DNA of 64,000 nucleotides from an uncultured Bacteroidia bacterium (GCA_902776565.1 CACYQN010000012.1:62001-126000); one strand, 5' to 3'; positions 25,830-37,014 are shown, counted from the stretch's first letter. Program-made: numbers and translations. Notes: generated by a model from the letters alone, not told the origin.

Positions 25830-25894
25830 TGCCATCGTCAAAAAACTGACAAAATGGCAAATTCAAGATTGACAGAACTGACACTGGGTGTCGG
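25830..25894. promoter_or_regulatory. Candidate heat-shock operators upstream of groES
   Basis: TGCCATCGTCA (25830-25840) and TGACAAAATGGCA (25847-25859) form an imperfect inverted repeat around a 6-base spacer. A second dyad, CTGACAC-TGG-GTGTCGG (25878-25894), follows upstream. Both are built on the half-site TGACA/TGTCA. They lie 63-127 bases upstream of the groES ATG. No CIRCE (TTAGCACTC) is present. Assignment as stress operator is inference. Confidence 0.4.
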
Positions 25895-25911
25895 AATGGC
25901 GGAAAACAAGA

Positions 25912-25948
25912 ACAAAAAAAGCGCAGACAGCCTAAGCCATCCGCGCTT
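25912..25948 (-). terminator. Enolase terminator
   Basis: Minus-strand AAGCGC-GGATGGC and GCTGTCT-GCGCTT form a long stem around TTAG, followed by seven T (25913-25920 on the plus strand). It lies 21 bases beyond the eno stop. Confidence 0.75.
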
Positions 25949-25968
25949 CTATTATTAACTTAAAAACC

Positions 25969-27267
<1,299 letters not shown>

Positions 27268-27283
27268 TTACGTATTTACACAC

Positions 27284-27315
27284 AAAAAATGGAGATACAA
27301 GTATCCCCATTTTTT
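27284..27315 (-). terminator. Terminator of the str-S10-spc-alpha cluster
   Basis: AAAAAATGGAGATA (27284-27297) and TATCCCCATTTTTT (27302-27315) form a 14-bp stem with one wobble and a 4-base loop, with A and T runs on both sides. It lies 14 bases past the rplQ stop and is the only strong terminator seen in the 17.5-kb cluster. Confidence 0.85.
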
Positions 27316-27329
27316 ATGATGGAATTAAA

Positions 27330-27800
27330 CTATTCTTCCTTCTTTTCTTCCTGTGCAGGAGCAGCTTCTGCTGTAGTGTCGGCAGCTTTCTTGCGTGAAC
27401 GACGAACTTTCTTCTTGGTTTCCTTAGCACCGAGCATATTCTCGTTGTAGTCAACAAGTTCCATCATACACATTTCAGCATTATCACCCAAGCGGTTGCC
27501 AGTTCTGAGGATACGGGTATATCCACCTGGTCTGTCGCCAACCTTAACTATAACATTGCGGAAGAGTTCGGTGATAGCTTCCTTGTTTTCGAGGTAGCTG
27601 AAAACAACCCTACGGCTATGTGTCGAGTCGTCCTTTGCCTTGGTAATCAGAGGTTCTACATAAACTCTCAAAGCCTTAGCCTTTGCTACAGTTGTGAAGA
27701 TGCGCTTATGCAAAATCAGAGAAGATGCCATATTGGACAATAAAGCTTGTCTGTGAGCACTCTTTCTTCCTAAATGATTTACTTTCTTATTATGTCTCAT
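27330..27800 (-). CDS. rplQ: 50S ribosomal protein L17
   Basis: 156 residues. The conserved L17 core is [20 protein letters not shown] (about 10-29), [13 protein letters not shown] and [19 protein letters not shown]. The Lys/Ala/Glu-rich C-terminal tail ([15 protein letters not shown] onwards, ~30 residues) is beyond the common bacterial length, as in other Bacteroidota. It is the last gene of the cluster, 12 bases after rpoA. Confidence 0.97.
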   Translation of the reverse strand: MRHNKKVNHLGRKSAHRQALLSNMASSLILHKRIFTTVAKAKALRVYVEPLITKAKDDSTHSRRVVFSYLENKEAITELFRNVIVKVGDRPGGYTRILRTGNRLGDNAEMCMMELVDYNENMLGAKETKKKVRRSRKKAADTTAEAAPAQEEKKEE

Positions 27801-27812
27801 TTTCTAAAAGTA

Positions 27813-28805
27813 TTATTCCTTATCCAACTTATATTTTGATGTATCCATACCGAAGCTAAGGTTCTTCATATCGAGAAGAGCCTCGAGTTCGGTGAGTGAC
27901 TTCTTACCGAAGTTTCTGAACTTCAGCAAGTCAGACTTATTGAACTGAACCAAGTCGCCCAATGTTTCGATTTCGGCAGCCTTCAAGCAATTTAGCGCAC
28001 GAACAGAAAGGTCAAGATCTACAAGTCTAGACTTGAGCAACTGCCTCATGCGGAGAACTTCCTCATCGAATTCATCCTTTTCGTGCTTTTCATCGGTATC
28101 CAACGTAATCTTTTCGTCGGAGAACAACATGAAATGATGAATCAGAATCTTGGCAGCTTCCTTCAAAGCGTCCTTCGGGTGAATAGAACCGTCGGTCTGA
28201 ATTTCGATAATCAGCTTATCGTAGTCGGTTCTCTGTTCAACACGCATATTCTCAACATAGTACTTAACGTTAACAATCGGGGTGAAAATAGAACCGATTG
28301 GAATAACGCCGATAGTATCGTCGAGAGTTCTGTTTTCGTCGGGCTGAACATATCCCCTACCCTTAATGACGGACAAGTCCATCTTGAGGGTTACTGAAGG
28401 TTCCATACGGCAAATGAGCAAATCAGGGTTCAAAATCTTGAAACCAGAAAGGAATTTTCCGATATCACCAGCTCTGAACTCCTGCTGTCCTGAAATAACA
28501 ACAGAAACATTCTCGTGGTTGACATCCTCAATCTGCTGCTTGAAACGAACCTGCTTCAGCTGGAGAATGATTTCAGTAACATCTTCCATTACTCCGGGTA
28601 TTGTTGAAAATTCGTGGTCAACACCCTCAATTTTTACGGATGAAATTGCAAAACCTTCGAGCGATGAAAGCAGTATTCTTCTCAATGCATTTCCGATTGT
28701 CATACCATAACCCGGCTCGAGTGGTCTGAACTCGAACTTTCCGTAGAAATCGGTAGCTTCAAGCATTACTACCTTATCTGGCTTTTGAAACGCTAAAATT
28801 GACAT
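27813..28805 (-). CDS. rpoA: RNA polymerase alpha subunit
   Basis: 330 residues. The N-terminal dimerisation domain ([20 protein letters not shown], about 27-46, and the insert) assembles beta and beta-prime. The C-terminal domain has two helix-hairpin-helix segments, [16 protein letters not shown] and [19 protein letters not shown]. It lies between rpsD and rplQ, the usual alpha operon order. Confidence 0.98.
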   Translation of the reverse strand: MSILAFQKPDKVVMLEATDFYGKFEFRPLEPGYGMTIGNALRRILLSSLEGFAISSVKIEGVDHEFSTIPGVMEDVTEIILQLKQVRFKQQIEDVNHENVSVVISGQQEFRAGDIGKFLSGFKILNPDLLICRMEPSVTLKMDLSVIKGRGYVQPDENRTLDDTIGVIPIGSIFTPIVNVKYYVENMRVEQRTDYDKLIIEIQTDGSIHPKDALKEAAKILIHHFMLFSDEKITLDTDEKHEKDEFDEEVLRMRQLLKSRLVDLDLSVRALNCLKAAEIETLGDLVQFNKSDLLKFRNFGKKSLTELEALLDMKNLSFGMDTSKYKLDKE

Positions 28806-28816
28806 TTACTTACCTT

Positions 28817-29425
28817 TTATTTTGAATACAATTCGACAATTAACTGTTCTCTTATGTTTTCCGGAATGTCTTCCCTTTCTGGAATCGACATGAACTTACC
28901 CGACATTGAGGTTTCGTCCCACTCCATCCACGGATACTTGCTGTGGTTGAATCCACTCAAGCTGTTGGTAATGACTTCCAACGACTTTGATCTTTCGCGA
29001 ACTGAAATGATATCACCTGGCTTTACCGAGAACGAAGGGATGTTGCACATTTCGCCGTTAACCATAATGTGGCGGTGCGAAACGAGTTGACGAGCCGATA
29101 CTCTTGTAGGAGCAATACCGAGTCTGTAAACTACGTTGTCGAGTCTCGATTCGAGCAACTGAAGCAGAACGACACCAGTTACGCCCTTAGAGCTGCTAGC
29201 CTTCTTGAACAGGTTGCGGAATTGTCTTTCGAGAACGCCATAGGTATATTTAGCCTTCTGCTTTTCGCGAAGCTGAGTACCATATTCAGAAACTTTCTTT
29301 CTCTTCTTGTTAAAACCGTGCTGTCCGGGAGGGAAGTTTCTTCTTTCCAATACCTTATCCGGGCCAAAGATTGGTTCACCAAATTTTCTTGCAATTTTAG
29401 TTTGCGGTCCTGTATATCTTGCCAT
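28817..29425 (-). CDS. rpsD: 30S ribosomal protein S4
   Basis: 202 residues. The S4 RNA-binding domain is [27 protein letters not shown] followed by [11 protein letters not shown]. The N-terminal part ([18 protein letters not shown]) lacks the Cys4 zinc site, so it is the zinc-free form. It lies between rpsK and rpoA. Confidence 0.97.
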   Translation of the reverse strand: MARYTGPQTKIARKFGEPIFGPDKVLERRNFPPGQHGFNKKRKKVSEYGTQLREKQKAKYTYGVLERQFRNLFKKASSSKGVTGVVLLQLLESRLDNVVYRLGIAPTRVSARQLVSHRHIMVNGEMCNIPSFSVKPGDIISVRERSKSLEVITNSLSGFNHSKYPWMEWDETSMSGKFMSIPEREDIPENIREQLIVELYSK

Positions 29426-29461
29426 TTTTCTTTGCTTTTAAAAATAACACTAAACCCAAAA

Positions 29462-29851
29462 TTAAACTCTTCTTCTCTTAGGAGGTCTGCAGCCGTTGTG
29501 TGGCAATGGAGTTACGTCGATGATTTCGGTAACTTCGATACCCATGTTGTGCAACGACCTTACTGCGGATTCTCTACCAGCACCTGGACCCTTTACATAA
29601 GCCTTAACTTTTCTGAGACCCAAATCGTATGCTACCTTACCGCAGTCTTCGGCTGCCATCTGTCCAGCATACGGAGTGTTCTTCTTACTTCCGCGGAAAC
29701 CATTCTTTCCTGAAGAAGACCATGATATAACCTGTCCTTCGTTATTGGTCAACGTTACGATGATGTTGTTGAACGAAGTATGAACGTGAGCAAGGCCAGT
29801 AGCCTCTACTTTTACTACACGCTTCTTTGTTACTCTTGCTTTCTTAGCCAT
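29462..29851 (-). CDS. rpsK: 30S ribosomal protein S11
   Basis: 129 residues. The core [20 protein letters not shown] and the C-terminal [20 protein letters not shown] are typical of S11, including the Lys/Arg-rich end PPKRRRV. It lies 7 bases after rpsM. Confidence 0.97.
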   Translation of the reverse strand: MAKKARVTKKRVVKVEATGLAHVHTSFNNIIVTLTNNEGQVISWSSSGKNGFRGSKKNTPYAGQMAAEDCGKVAYDLGLRKVKAYVKGPGAGRESAVRSLHNMGIEVTEIIDVTPLPHNGCRPPKRRRV

Positions 29852-29858
29852 ATCTTAC

Positions 29859-30224
29859 TTATTTCTTTTTGTTGGCAATAGTTTTCTTTTTACCTCTACG
29901 TGTTCTTGCGTTGTTCTTAGTCTTCTGACCTCTCAAAGGCAAACCAAGACGATGACGGATTCCCCTATAGCAACCTATATCCTGCAAACGCTTGATATTA
30001 AGTTGAATTTCTGAACGCAATTCACCTTCGAGACGGTATTTTCCAACTGCCTGACGGATTGCTGCGATTTGTTCATCGTTCCAATCTTTTGCCTTGATGT
30101 CTTCGTCAACACCGGCTTCCTGAAGTATCGTTGCCGATCTGCTACGACCAATTCCAAAGATGTAGGTAAGCGCAATTACGCCACGCTTGTTATTCGGAAC
30201 ATCTACACCTGCTATTCTTGCCAT
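29859..30224 (-). CDS. rpsM: 30S ribosomal protein S13
   Basis: 121 residues. Helix-turn segment [17 protein letters not shown] near the start and the S13 signature [20 protein letters not shown] at the end. The basic tail [11 protein letters not shown] reaches towards the P site. It lies 39 bases after rpmJ, the widest gap in this part of the cluster. Confidence 0.97.
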   Translation of the reverse strand: MARIAGVDVPNNKRGVIALTYIFGIGRSRSATILQEAGVDEDIKAKDWNDEQIAAIRQAVGKYRLEGELRSEIQLNIKRLQDIGCYRGIRHRLGLPLRGQKTKNNARTRRGKKKTIANKKK

Positions 30225-30263
30225 ATTCTATTTCTTTAATTTTATTTATAAACACTATTAATA

Positions 30264-30380
30264 TTAACCTTGACGTTGATTAAATTTAGGATTCTTTTTA
30301 CATATAACGTAAACTCTTCCTTTTCTTCTGACGATAATGCAATCGTCACTTCTCTTTTTTACAGACGTTCTTACTTTCAT
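30264..30380 (-). CDS. rpmJ: 50S ribosomal protein L36
   Basis: 38 residues, found by reading the gap between infA and rpsM. It begins [14 protein letters not shown] and ends with the universal KFNQRQG. Only two of the four zinc ligands of the Cys3-His form are kept (Cys14 and Cys27); Ser11 and Lys32 replace the others, so zinc binding is probably lost. The ATG at 30380 is 14 bases after infA and the stop is at 30264-30266. Confidence 0.95.
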   Translation of the reverse strand: MKVRTSVKKRSDDCIIVRRKGRVYVICKKNPKFNQRQG

Positions 30381-30394
30381 CTCTATAATGTTTT

Positions 30395-30613
30395 TTATTT
30401 GTATCTAAAAGTTATTCTACCTTTAGTTAAATCGTAAGGCGACATTTCCAACCTGACCTTATCTCCCGGCAGTATCCTGATGTAATGCATACGCATCTTA
30501 CCGGAAATGTGGGCAGTAATTATGTGTCCGCCTTCCAGCTCGACCCTGAACATTGCATTGGACAACGCCTCGATAATCGTTCCGTCCAATTCTATAGAAA
30601 GTTGTTTTGCCAT
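30395..30613 (-). CDS. infA: Translation initiation factor IF-1
   Basis: 72 residues, a single OB fold: [40 protein letters not shown] and [20 protein letters not shown]. It binds the 30S A site during initiation. It follows map by 7 bases, the map-infA-rpmJ order common in this phylum. Confidence 0.98.
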   Translation of the reverse strand: MAKQLSIELDGTIIEALSNAMFRVELEGGHIITAHISGKMRMHYIRILPGDKVRLEMSPYDLTKGRITFRYK

Positions 30614-30620
30614 ACAAAAA

Positions 30621-31406
30621 CTAATTCTTCTTTTTCTTTAAAACTTCTTCAATTAAACTAAAATCAGATAAAATATCTGCCTTACCGTTTTTTACAACCA
30701 CTGTGTGCTCAAAATGAGCCGATGGTTTTCCATCTTTGGTTCTTATTGTCCATCCGTCTCTCTCCTGAACGATTCCTCGTTTTCCCATATTGATAACCGG
30801 CTCGATTGCTATGATCATCCGTTCTTTAAGTTTCAAGCCCTTGCCTGCCCTACCGAAGTTCGGTATGCTAGGTTCCTCGTGCAAGAAACGTCCGACACCA
30901 TGACCGACCAACTCCTCGACAACCGAATATCCGTGGGACTCTGCATGCTTCTGTACGGCATTTCCAATATCTCCTATCCTCTTTCCAACTACGGCCTGCT
31001 CTATTCCTTTGTAAAGACATTCCTTTGTACACACCAACAATGCCCTTACAGCCGGCTCGGCTTCACCGACCTCGAAGGTATAGCAGGAATCTCCGTAGAA
31101 GCCGTTCATCAGCGCTCCACAATCGATGGAAACAATATCACCATCCTTTAATTCCAGACTTGATGGAATTCCGTGAACAACCGCATCGTTGACCGAAACA
31201 CACAAGGTATTAGGAAAGCCGTTGTAGTTGAGGAATCCCGGAACACCACCGTTATCCAGAATAAATTCCTTTGCCAATTTGTCCAACTTCGAGGTCGTTA
31301 CACCCGGTGCTATTTCAGCCGCGAGCATCGCGTGGGTCTTTGACACCAAAAGACAACTCTTTCGTGTCAACTCAACCTCGTCGTCAGACTTTATAAAAAT
31401 CATCAA
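30621..31406 (-). CDS. map: Methionine aminopeptidase, type I
   Basis: 261 residues; removes N-terminal Met from nascent proteins. The five metal ligands of the pita-bread fold are visible in [20 protein letters not shown] (two Asp), [15 protein letters not shown] (His), MIIAIEPV (Glu) and HFEHTVVV (Glu). The substrate-binding His is in AVVHGIPSS. It lies 6 bases after secY. Confidence 0.97.
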   Translation of the reverse strand: MMIFIKSDDEVELTRKSCLLVSKTHAMLAAEIAPGVTTSKLDKLAKEFILDNGGVPGFLNYNGFPNTLCVSVNDAVVHGIPSSLELKDGDIVSIDCGALMNGFYGDSCYTFEVGEAEPAVRALLVCTKECLYKGIEQAVVGKRIGDIGNAVQKHAESHGYSVVEELVGHGVGRFLHEEPSIPNFGRAGKGLKLKERMIIAIEPVINMGKRGIVQERDGWTIRTKDGKPSAHFEHTVVVKNGKADILSDFSLIEEVLKKKKN

Positions 31407-31412
31407 AGATCG

Positions 31413-32750
31413 TTACATTGCAGAAACAGAGCCTCTGCCTTTAATTCTTCCCGACTTTGTCAATCCGTCGTAGTGGCGCATCAACAAGTGGCTTTCAATC
31501 TGCTGGAGAGTGTCAAGAATAACACCTACCAGAATCAACAACGATGTACCACCGTAGAACTGTGCAAACTGGCTGTTGACACCAAGCAATCTTGCGAAAG
31601 CAGGAAGGATTGCGATGATTGCCAAGAAAATTGAACCTGGCAATGTAATCTTGGACATAATGTCATCCAAGAACTCAACAGTCTTGTTTCCTGGCTTTAC
31701 ACCTGGAATGAAACCACCGTTCTTCTTCATGTCTTCTGCCATCTGGCGAGGATTGATAGTCACTGCAGTATAGAAATACGTGAAGACTATAATCAGCACT
31801 GCGAAGGTAAAGTTGTACCAGAATCCAGTATAATCGGCAAATGCAGCGATGAATCCACCACCTTCTGAACTGAATCCTGCGAACATGATAGGCAGGAACA
31901 TAAGAGCCTGAGCGAAGATGATAGGCATAACGCCAGCAGCATTAACCTTGAGAGGTATGTACTGTCTTACGCCACCATACTGCTTGTTGCCGACAACACG
32001 CTTAGCGTACTGTACCGGAATCTTACGTACAGCCTGTACCAATGCGATAGCAAGCACGAACACGATGAAAAGAACAACAAGTTCGATAAGGAGGACAAGA
32101 AGTCCGCCACCGGCCTGCTCGAAGCGGGTGACGAATTCACCAGCGAGAGCATAAGGCAACCTTGCTATGATACCGACCATAATCAACAACGAAATACCGT
32201 TGCCGACACCCTTGTCGGTAATTCTTTCACCGAGCCACAGAATGAACATAGTTCCAGCGGTTAGAATAATCGTCGATGAGATTGTGAAGAACATTCCGCC
32301 GTCGATTATTGCTCCTGGTGTATGCATCAACTGTATGCGCAAGTTTGCAATGTACGATGGAGCCTGGATGAGAAGAATAGCGATGGTCAAAAACCTTGTT
32401 ATCTGGTTGATCTTCTTTCTTCCGCTCTCGCCTTCACGCTGCAATCTCTGGAAATATGGAACTGCGATGCCCAAAAGCTGGACAACGATGCTTGCCGAGA
32501 TGTAAGGCATGATACCCAATGCAAAGATAGAGGCATTGGAGAATGCACCACCAGAAAACATATCCAACAAGCTCAGAACACCTTCTGAAGTCTGCTTCGA
32601 CAAGGCTGACAGTTCGTTCGGGTTTACACCGGGAAGAACGATGTGAGCTCCAAGTCTGTAAATAAGAATGAATCCAAGAGTGAGGAGTATTCTCGAACGG
32701 AGATCCTCAATCTTGAATATATTCTTTATTGTACTAAAAAATCTTTTCAT
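31413..32750 (-). CDS. secY: Protein translocase subunit SecY
   Basis: 445 residues with about ten membrane segments; the central pore of the Sec translocon. Family segments are the N-terminal FKIEDLRSRILLTLGFILIYRLGAHI, here given only in outline, the plug-region GGAFSNASIFALGIMPYISA, and the cytoplasmic loops KRVVGNKQYGG and RQMAEDMKKNGGFIPG. It lies between rplO and map as in other Bacteroidota. Confidence 0.97.
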   Translation of the reverse strand: MKRFFSTIKNIFKIEDLRSRILLTLGFILIYRLGAHIVLPGVNPNELSALSKQTSEGVLSLLDMFSGGAFSNASIFALGIMPYISASIVVQLLGIAVPYFQRLQREGESGRKKINQITRFLTIAILLIQAPSYIANLRIQLMHTPGAIIDGGMFFTISSTIILTAGTMFILWLGERITDKGVGNGISLLIMVGIIARLPYALAGEFVTRFEQAGGGLLVLLIELVVLFIVFVLAIALVQAVRKIPVQYAKRVVGNKQYGGVRQYIPLKVNAAGVMPIIFAQALMFLPIMFAGFSSEGGGFIAAFADYTGFWYNFTFAVLIIVFTYFYTAVTINPRQMAEDMKKNGGFIPGVKPGNKTVEFLDDIMSKITLPGSIFLAIIAILPAFARLLGVNSQFAQFYGGTSLLILVGVILDTLQQIESHLLMRHYDGLTKSGRIKGRGSVSAM

Positions 32751-32756
32751 ACTAAA

Positions 32757-33203
32757 TTAAATTTTTTCAATTGTACCTCCGAGAGCTTCAATCTTTTCAG
32801 CTGCAGTCTTTGAGAATGCATGAGCCTTGACTGTTACCTTGGAAGTTAATTCACCGTTTCCGAGGATCTTTACGAGATCGCGCTTAGAAACAAGACCATT
32901 GTCAATGAGGGTTTCGATGTCAACAACCTCGAGGTTTCTCTTTTCTACGAGAGCCTGAATTGTTGAAACGTTGATACCTTTATATTCAATTCTGTTTCTA
33001 TTCTTAAATCCGAATTTTGGTGAAGTTCTCTGGATAGGCATCTGACCGCCTTCGAAACCGATCTTGTTCTTGTAACCGGATCTCTGCTTAGCGCCCTTAT
33101 GACCTCTGGTAGAGGTTCCGCCTTTTCCTGAGCCTTGTCCACGGCCAATTCTCTTACAATCTTTTATCGAACCTTCTGCCGGTTTTAAGCAACTTAAATC
33201 CAT
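32757..33203 (-). CDS. rplO: 50S ribosomal protein L15
   Basis: 148 residues. The Gly/Arg/Lys-rich N-terminal extension (RIGRGQGSGKGGTSTRGHKG) threads into 23S rRNA, and the signature segment ending VTVKAHAFSKTAAEKIEALG is at the C terminus. It lies 19 bases after rpmD. Confidence 0.97.
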   Translation of the reverse strand: MDLSCLKPAEGSIKDCKRIGRGQGSGKGGTSTRGHKGAKQRSGYKNKIGFEGGQMPIQRTSPKFGFKNRNRIEYKGINVSTIQALVEKRNLEVVDIETLIDNGLVSKRDLVKILGNGELTSKVTVKAHAFSKTAAEKIEALGGTIEKI

Positions 33204-33222
33204 AATAAATCTTCTTTAAAAA

Positions 33223-33402
33223 TTATTTAACTTCTTCAACACTTACTAAATGACGAACTTTTTCAACCATACCGAGAATCTGCGGGGTGGCTTCATGTTC
33301 AACAGGATTGTGCATTTTCTTTATACCCAATGCAGCGAGAGTATTCTTCTGACGCTGGGTGCTGCCAATCATACTTTTAATTTGCGTTACTCTAATCTTC
33401 AT
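33223..33402 (-). CDS. rpmD: 50S ribosomal protein L30
   Basis: 59 residues, found by reading the gap between rpsE and rplO. It begins MKIRVTQIKSMIGSTQRQKN and continues with TLAALGIKKMHNPVEHE, then ILGMVEKVRHLV. That is the complete ferredoxin-like L30. The ATG is at 33402, 12 bases after rpsE, and the stop is at 33223-33225. Confidence 0.95.
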   Translation of the reverse strand: MKIRVTQIKSMIGSTQRQKNTLAALGIKKMHNPVEHEATPQILGMVEKVRHLVSVEEVK

Positions 33403-33414
33403 GACAAATAATTT

Positions 33415-33930
33415 TTATCCGTTAAACACTTTGTCCAAGTTCACTTGTCTCTGATAAGCAACCTCGTTTGCATCACGCATTTCGAGCAATGCAGCGATAG
33501 TAGCCTTTACCAAGTTGTGAGGATTTGACGAACCCTTTGACTTTGCAAGGATATCGGTAATTCCCACGCTTTCGAATACGGCACGCATAGCACCACCAGC
33601 CTTTACGCCTGTTCCCGATGCAGCAGGTTTAATCCATACTCTTGCACCGCCGAACTTAGCCGACTGCTCGTGAGGAACTGTTCCCTTGTGTACAGGAACC
33701 TTAATCAAATTCTTCTTGGCATCTTCAACACCCTTCTGGATAGCTGTTGTTACTTCGCTGGCCTTACCCAAACCGTAACCTACGATTCCGTCTTCGTTTC
33801 CAACAACTACTATAGCCGAGAAACTGAAGGTACGTCCACCCTTGGTAACCTTGGTAACCCTCTGGATGCTAACCAATCTATCTTTTAATTCCAGATCACT
33901 GGTCTTTACTTTCTTAGCGTTATTCAACAT
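33415..33930 (-). CDS. rpsE: 30S ribosomal protein S5
   Basis: 171 residues from the ATG at 33930. The dsRNA-binding domain is [20 protein letters not shown] with [20 protein letters not shown]. The C-terminal domain has [20 protein letters not shown]. The frame is open a further 12 codons upstream, but that would overlap the rplR stop; the shorter start leaves a normal 7-base gap. Confidence 0.96.
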   Translation of the reverse strand: MLNNAKKVKTSDLELKDRLVSIQRVTKVTKGGRTFSFSAIVVVGNEDGIVGYGLGKASEVTTAIQKGVEDAKKNLIKVPVHKGTVPHEQSAKFGGARVWIKPAASGTGVKAGGAMRAVFESVGITDILAKSKGSSNPHNLVKATIAALLEMRDANEVAYQRQVNLDKVFNG

Positions 33931-33937
33931 ATCTTTA

Positions 33938-34294
33938 TTATAGTTTAAGTCCACCTTCTCTTGCACCGTCAGCCAAAGCCTTTACCTTGCCGTGATACAA
34001 GTAACCATTTCTATCAAAAACCACTTCCTTGATTCCTTTAGCCAAAGCCAATTCGGCAACCTTCTTGCCTACCATTGCAGCCTTCTGCGACTTGGTAGCC
34101 TTTGCGCCTTCTATTTCCTTGCACTTTGAAGTTGCAGAAACGAGGGTATTAGCAGCAAGGTCGTCGATTATCTGTACGCTTATCTGACGATTGCTACGGA
34201 ATACGGACATTCTTGGTTTTTCAGCAGTTCCGAATATGTTTCTACGGATTCTGCGTTTTATCTTGAGTCTTCTTTCTATTTTCGAAAAAGCCAT
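33938..34294 (-). CDS. rplR: 50S ribosomal protein L18
   Basis: 118 residues. 5S rRNA-binding protein with the basic N terminus [20 protein letters not shown] and the C-terminal [20 protein letters not shown] and GAREGGLKL. It lies 4 bases after rplF. Confidence 0.97.
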   Translation of the reverse strand: MAFSKIERRLKIKRRIRRNIFGTAEKPRMSVFRSNRQISVQIIDDLAANTLVSATSKCKEIEGAKATKSQKAAMVGKKVAELALAKGIKEVVFDRNGYLYHGKVKALADGAREGGLKL

Positions 34295-34298
34295 ATCT

Positions 34299-34844
34299 TT
34301 AAAATTTTAAGACCTTTCTACGCAACTCTTCGTCAACAAACTTGATACCTTTACCCTTGTATGGCTCAGGTGGACGCAGCGAACGAATCTTAGCTGCAAC
34401 CTGTCCGAGCAACTGTTTGTCGATGCTTGTCATGGTAAGCATTGAGTTTCCTCTCTTTTCGGTCTTGCATTCAACCTTGATTTCCTTCGGAACTTCAAAG
34501 AGAATAGCGTGCGAATAACCGAGAGACATTTCAATTATCTGTCCCTGAGCCTCAGCCTTGAAACCGACACCTACAAATTCCTGTTCGGTCTTGAAGCCTT
34601 CAGAAACACCCTTTACCATATTGTTAACCAAAGCTCTGTACAATCCGTGCTTAGCTCTGTTTTCCTTCTCATCGTTCGGTCTTGCGAAAGTGATATGACC
34701 ATCTTCGAACTTAACTTCGATGTTAGAATCTACCTTCTGTGACAATTCACCAAGGGGACCCTTAACAGTAACTACGTTGTCGTCACTTATTTTCACCGTA
34801 ACGCCTGCGGGAACCGAAATCGGCAATTTTCCTATACGAGACAT
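34299..34844 (-). CDS. rplF: 50S ribosomal protein L6
   Basis: 181 residues in two homologous domains. The start [16 protein letters not shown] and the C-terminal L6 signature [13 protein letters not shown] are present. It sits near the factor-binding site of the large subunit. It lies 12 bases after rpsH. Confidence 0.97.
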   Translation of the reverse strand: MSRIGKLPISVPAGVTVKISDDNVVTVKGPLGELSQKVDSNIEVKFEDGHITFARPNDEKENRAKHGLYRALVNNMVKGVSEGFKTEQEFVGVGFKAEAQGQIIEMSLGYSHAILFEVPKEIKVECKTEKRGNSMLTMTSIDKQLLGQVAAKIRSLRPPEPYKGKGIKFVDEELRRKVLKF

Positions 34845-34856
34845 CTTCTTAATTTT

Positions 34857-35252
34857 TTAATAAACGTAACACAATACTTCACCACCAACGTTCTCCTGAC
34901 GAGCTTCCTTGTCGGTCATGACGCCCTTGTTTGTCGAAAGGATAGCAATACCCAAACCGTTCAATACTCTAGGTATCGAGGTTGTATCAACATACTTTCT
35001 CAAACCCGGCCTACTAATTCTCTCTAACTTCTTTATCGCCGATACCTTCGTTACGGGATGATACTTAAGAGCGATCTTAATATTTCCCTGATAACCGATA
35101 TCCTCGAACTTGTAATTCAAAATGTAACCTTTTTCGAAAAGCACCTTAGTGATTTCCCTCTTAAGGTTAGAACCAGGAACTTCGACAATCTTATGTCCTG
35201 CCATTACGGCATTTCTAATTCTGGTCAAATAATCTGCAATTGGATCAGTCAT
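34857..35252 (-). CDS. rpsH: 30S ribosomal protein S8
   Basis: 131 residues. N-terminal DPIADYLTRIRNAVMAGHKI and the C-terminal signature GIAILSTNKGVMTDKEAR, then GGEVLCYVY. It binds the central domain of 16S rRNA and in enterobacteria represses the spc operon; no matching mRNA site was recognised here. Confidence 0.97.
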   Translation of the reverse strand: MTDPIADYLTRIRNAVMAGHKIVEVPGSNLKREITKVLFEKGYILNYKFEDIGYQGNIKIALKYHPVTKVSAIKKLERISRPGLRKYVDTTSIPRVLNGLGIAILSTNKGVMTDKEARQENVGGEVLCYVY

Positions 35253-35285
35253 TATTCAAAAATATTTAATTAATAAAAATTTAGT

Positions 35286-35555
35286 TTACCAACTAGCCTT
35301 CTTTACACCTGGAATTAATCCGGCAGATGCCATTTCGCGGAAAGCGATACGGCTGATTCCGAACTGGCGCATATATCCTTTCGGACGACCCGACTGGCTG
35401 CAACGGTTGTGCAGTCTAATCTTGTTCGAGTTCTTCGGGAGCTTGTGCAAAGCCTCGAAGTTGCCTTCTGCCTTATACTGTGCTCTCTTAGCAGCGTACT
35501 TCTCTACTAATGCGAGTCTCTTGACCTCGCGAGCTTTCATTGATTCTTTTGCCAT
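35286..35555 (-). CDS. rpsN: 30S ribosomal protein S14
   Basis: 89 residues, the zinc-independent form: [20 protein letters not shown] keeps a single Cys where zinc-binding forms have CxxC. The end [18 protein letters not shown] is typical. The ATG lies 5 bases after the in-frame stop of the rplE remnant (35561), the expected operon spacing, but 46 bases after the stop of the shifted rplE frame. Confidence 0.97.
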   Translation of the reverse strand: MAKESMKAREVKRLALVEKYAAKRAQYKAEGNFEALHKLPKNSNKIRLHNRCSQSGRPKGYMRQFGISRIAFREMASAGLIPGVKKASW

Positions 35556-35560
35556 ACTAA

Positions 35561-36042
35561 TTAATTCTTTTTAAGATTCTTAAATGGAACTCCAAAATGT
35601 TTCAGAAGTGCATAACCTTCTTCGTCGGTCTTAGCCGAACACCCAAAGTGTAGTTTCCCTTGCCGTCGAACTTGTAGTTTACACCACGGAAGTCGCGGAT
35701 ACGTGGCAATGCGATTGCTACGAGTCTTTCAAGGAATTCGTACATTCTGTCTCTTCTCAAGGTTACTCTAACGCCAATCTGCATTTTCTTACGCAGCTTG
35801 AAGTTTGAAATATCCTTCTTAGAAGTAGTAGGAACAGCCTTCTGTCCGGTGATGTTTGTCAACTCGTCGATAGCGATGTCGATTAACTTCTTGTCGGAGA
35901 TAGCCTGGCCCAAACCTTCGTTAATAACTATCTTTTCCAATCTAGGAACCTGCATTACGGTCTTGTAATTGAATTCCTGCATCAGGGCAGAAACTATTTC
36001 TTCCTGATATTTCTTCTTTAATGTAGGAACGAATTTTTCCAT
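35561..36042 (-). pseudogene. rplE: 50S ribosomal protein L5, with internal deletion and frameshift
   Basis: L5 binds 5S rRNA and the P-site tRNA and is essential. Residues 1-135, ending in the normal GKGNYTLGV, are intact. The frame then reads [11 protein letters not shown] and stops at 35602, giving only 146 residues (about 180-187 expected). In the next frame the genuine C terminus is still there: [20 protein letters not shown], then LKKN and a stop at 35561-35563, 5 bases from rpsN. The ~27 residues that normally link the two (EQIIFPEI ... GMxxxxVT) are absent. So about 80 bases have been lost and the ends are out of frame. An assembly or sequencing error is the simplest explanation; a real lesion in an essential single-copy gene would be remarkable. 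Confidence 0.8.
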
Positions 36043-36365
36043 TACTTAATCTCCTCTCCAGACTTTTTAGCATAACGAACCAACTTGCCTTCTTCGTTTT
36101 TCTTGCGGCCGATTCTTGTAGGCTTTCCAGTCTTTGGATCTACAAGCATAAGGTTCGAAATGTGAATTCCTGCTTCCTGTTTAATAATACCACCTTGCGG
36201 ATGAGCAGCATTTGGCTTCTGGTGCTTTGATATCATATTAACACCTTCAACGATGGCGCGGTTCTTCTTTTTCAAGATTTCCAGAACTCTGCCCTGCTGA
36301 CCCTTGGATTCGCCTGCATTTACGTAGACGGTATCCCCTTTCTTTATGTGCAATTTCTGAGTCAT
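36042..36365 (-). CDS. rplX: 50S ribosomal protein L24
   Basis: 107 residues. The KOW motif is [20 protein letters not shown] (about 8-27), followed by [20 protein letters not shown]. It is an early assembly protein of the large subunit. Its stop shares a base with the rplE start. Confidence 0.97.
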   Translation of the reverse strand: MTQKLHIKKGDTVYVNAGESKGQQGRVLEILKKKNRAIVEGVNMISKHQKPNAAHPQGGIIKQEAGIHISNLMLVDPKTGKPTRIGRKKNEEGKLVRYAKKSGEEIK

Positions 36366-36377
36366 AGTAATTTCGAT

Positions 36378-36746
36378 TTATAAAACTTCTGGTGCCAATG
36401 ATACAATTTTCATATACTGCTTTTCACGCAACTCGCGAGCTACCGGGCCGAAAATACGTGTACCCTTCAGTTCGCCTGCAGCTGTCAATAAAACGCAAGC
36501 ATTGTCGTCGAATCTGATATAAGATCCGTCCGGACGTCTGATTTCCTTTTTCACTCTCACTACAACAGCCTTGGAGACAGAACCTTTCTTGAGGTCGCCA
36601 CCCGGCAATGCACTCTTTACGGTAACAACTATCTTGTCACCGATGGTTGCATACTTCTTTCCGGTACCACCGAGTACGCGGATGCACAATACTTCCTTTG
36701 CGCCGCTGTTGTCTGCAACATTTAATCTGGTTTCCTGTTGTATCAT
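36378..36746 (-). CDS. rplN: 50S ribosomal protein L14
   Basis: 122 residues. [20 protein letters not shown] at the start and the L14 signature [14 protein letters not shown], then [13 protein letters not shown]. It contacts 16S rRNA at an intersubunit bridge. It lies 2 bases after rpsQ. Confidence 0.98.
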   Translation of the reverse strand: MIQQETRLNVADNSGAKEVLCIRVLGGTGKKYATIGDKIVVTVKSALPGGDLKKGSVSKAVVVRVKKEIRRPDGSYIRFDDNACVLLTAAGELKGTRIFGPVARELREKQYMKIVSLAPEVL

Positions 36747-36748
36747 GA

Positions 36749-37006
36749 CTATTTAACTTTTTCAATTATATTTACTAATCTCCACCTTTTGTTCTTGCTC
36801 AACGGACGAGTTTCCATAATGAGAACGGTATCTCCTATGTCGCATTTGTTTTCTTCATCATGAGCAACAAACTTCTTGGTCTTATTCACAAACTTACCGT
36901 ATTTCGGGTGTTTTTCCTTACGCTTTACAGCAACTACGATAGACTTTTCCATCTTATTGCTTACGACAACACCTATACGTTCTTTTCTCAAGTTTCTTTC
37001 TTCCAT
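36749..37006 (-). CDS. rpsQ: 30S ribosomal protein S17
   Basis: 85 residues. OB fold with [20 protein letters not shown] and the signature [21 protein letters not shown] primary 16S rRNA binder. It lies 8 bases after rpmC. Confidence 0.97.
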   Translation of the reverse strand: MEERNLRKERIGVVVSNKMEKSIVVAVKRKEKHPKYGKFVNKTKKFVAHDEENKCDIGDTVLIMETRPLSKNKRWRLVNIIEKVK

Positions 37007-37014
37007 GGCTGCCC

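Noticed and set aside
25800..25860. Sigma-54 promoter upstream of groES
   Set aside because: A TGGCAC element is present on the minus strand, but the expected TTGC at the -12 position reads TTCG, so the match is not good enough.
35602..35660. Programmed ribosomal frameshift in rplE
   Set aside because: A frameshift would join the two frames, but the ~27 residues between them are physically absent from the DNA, and no slippery heptamer or stimulatory structure is seen.
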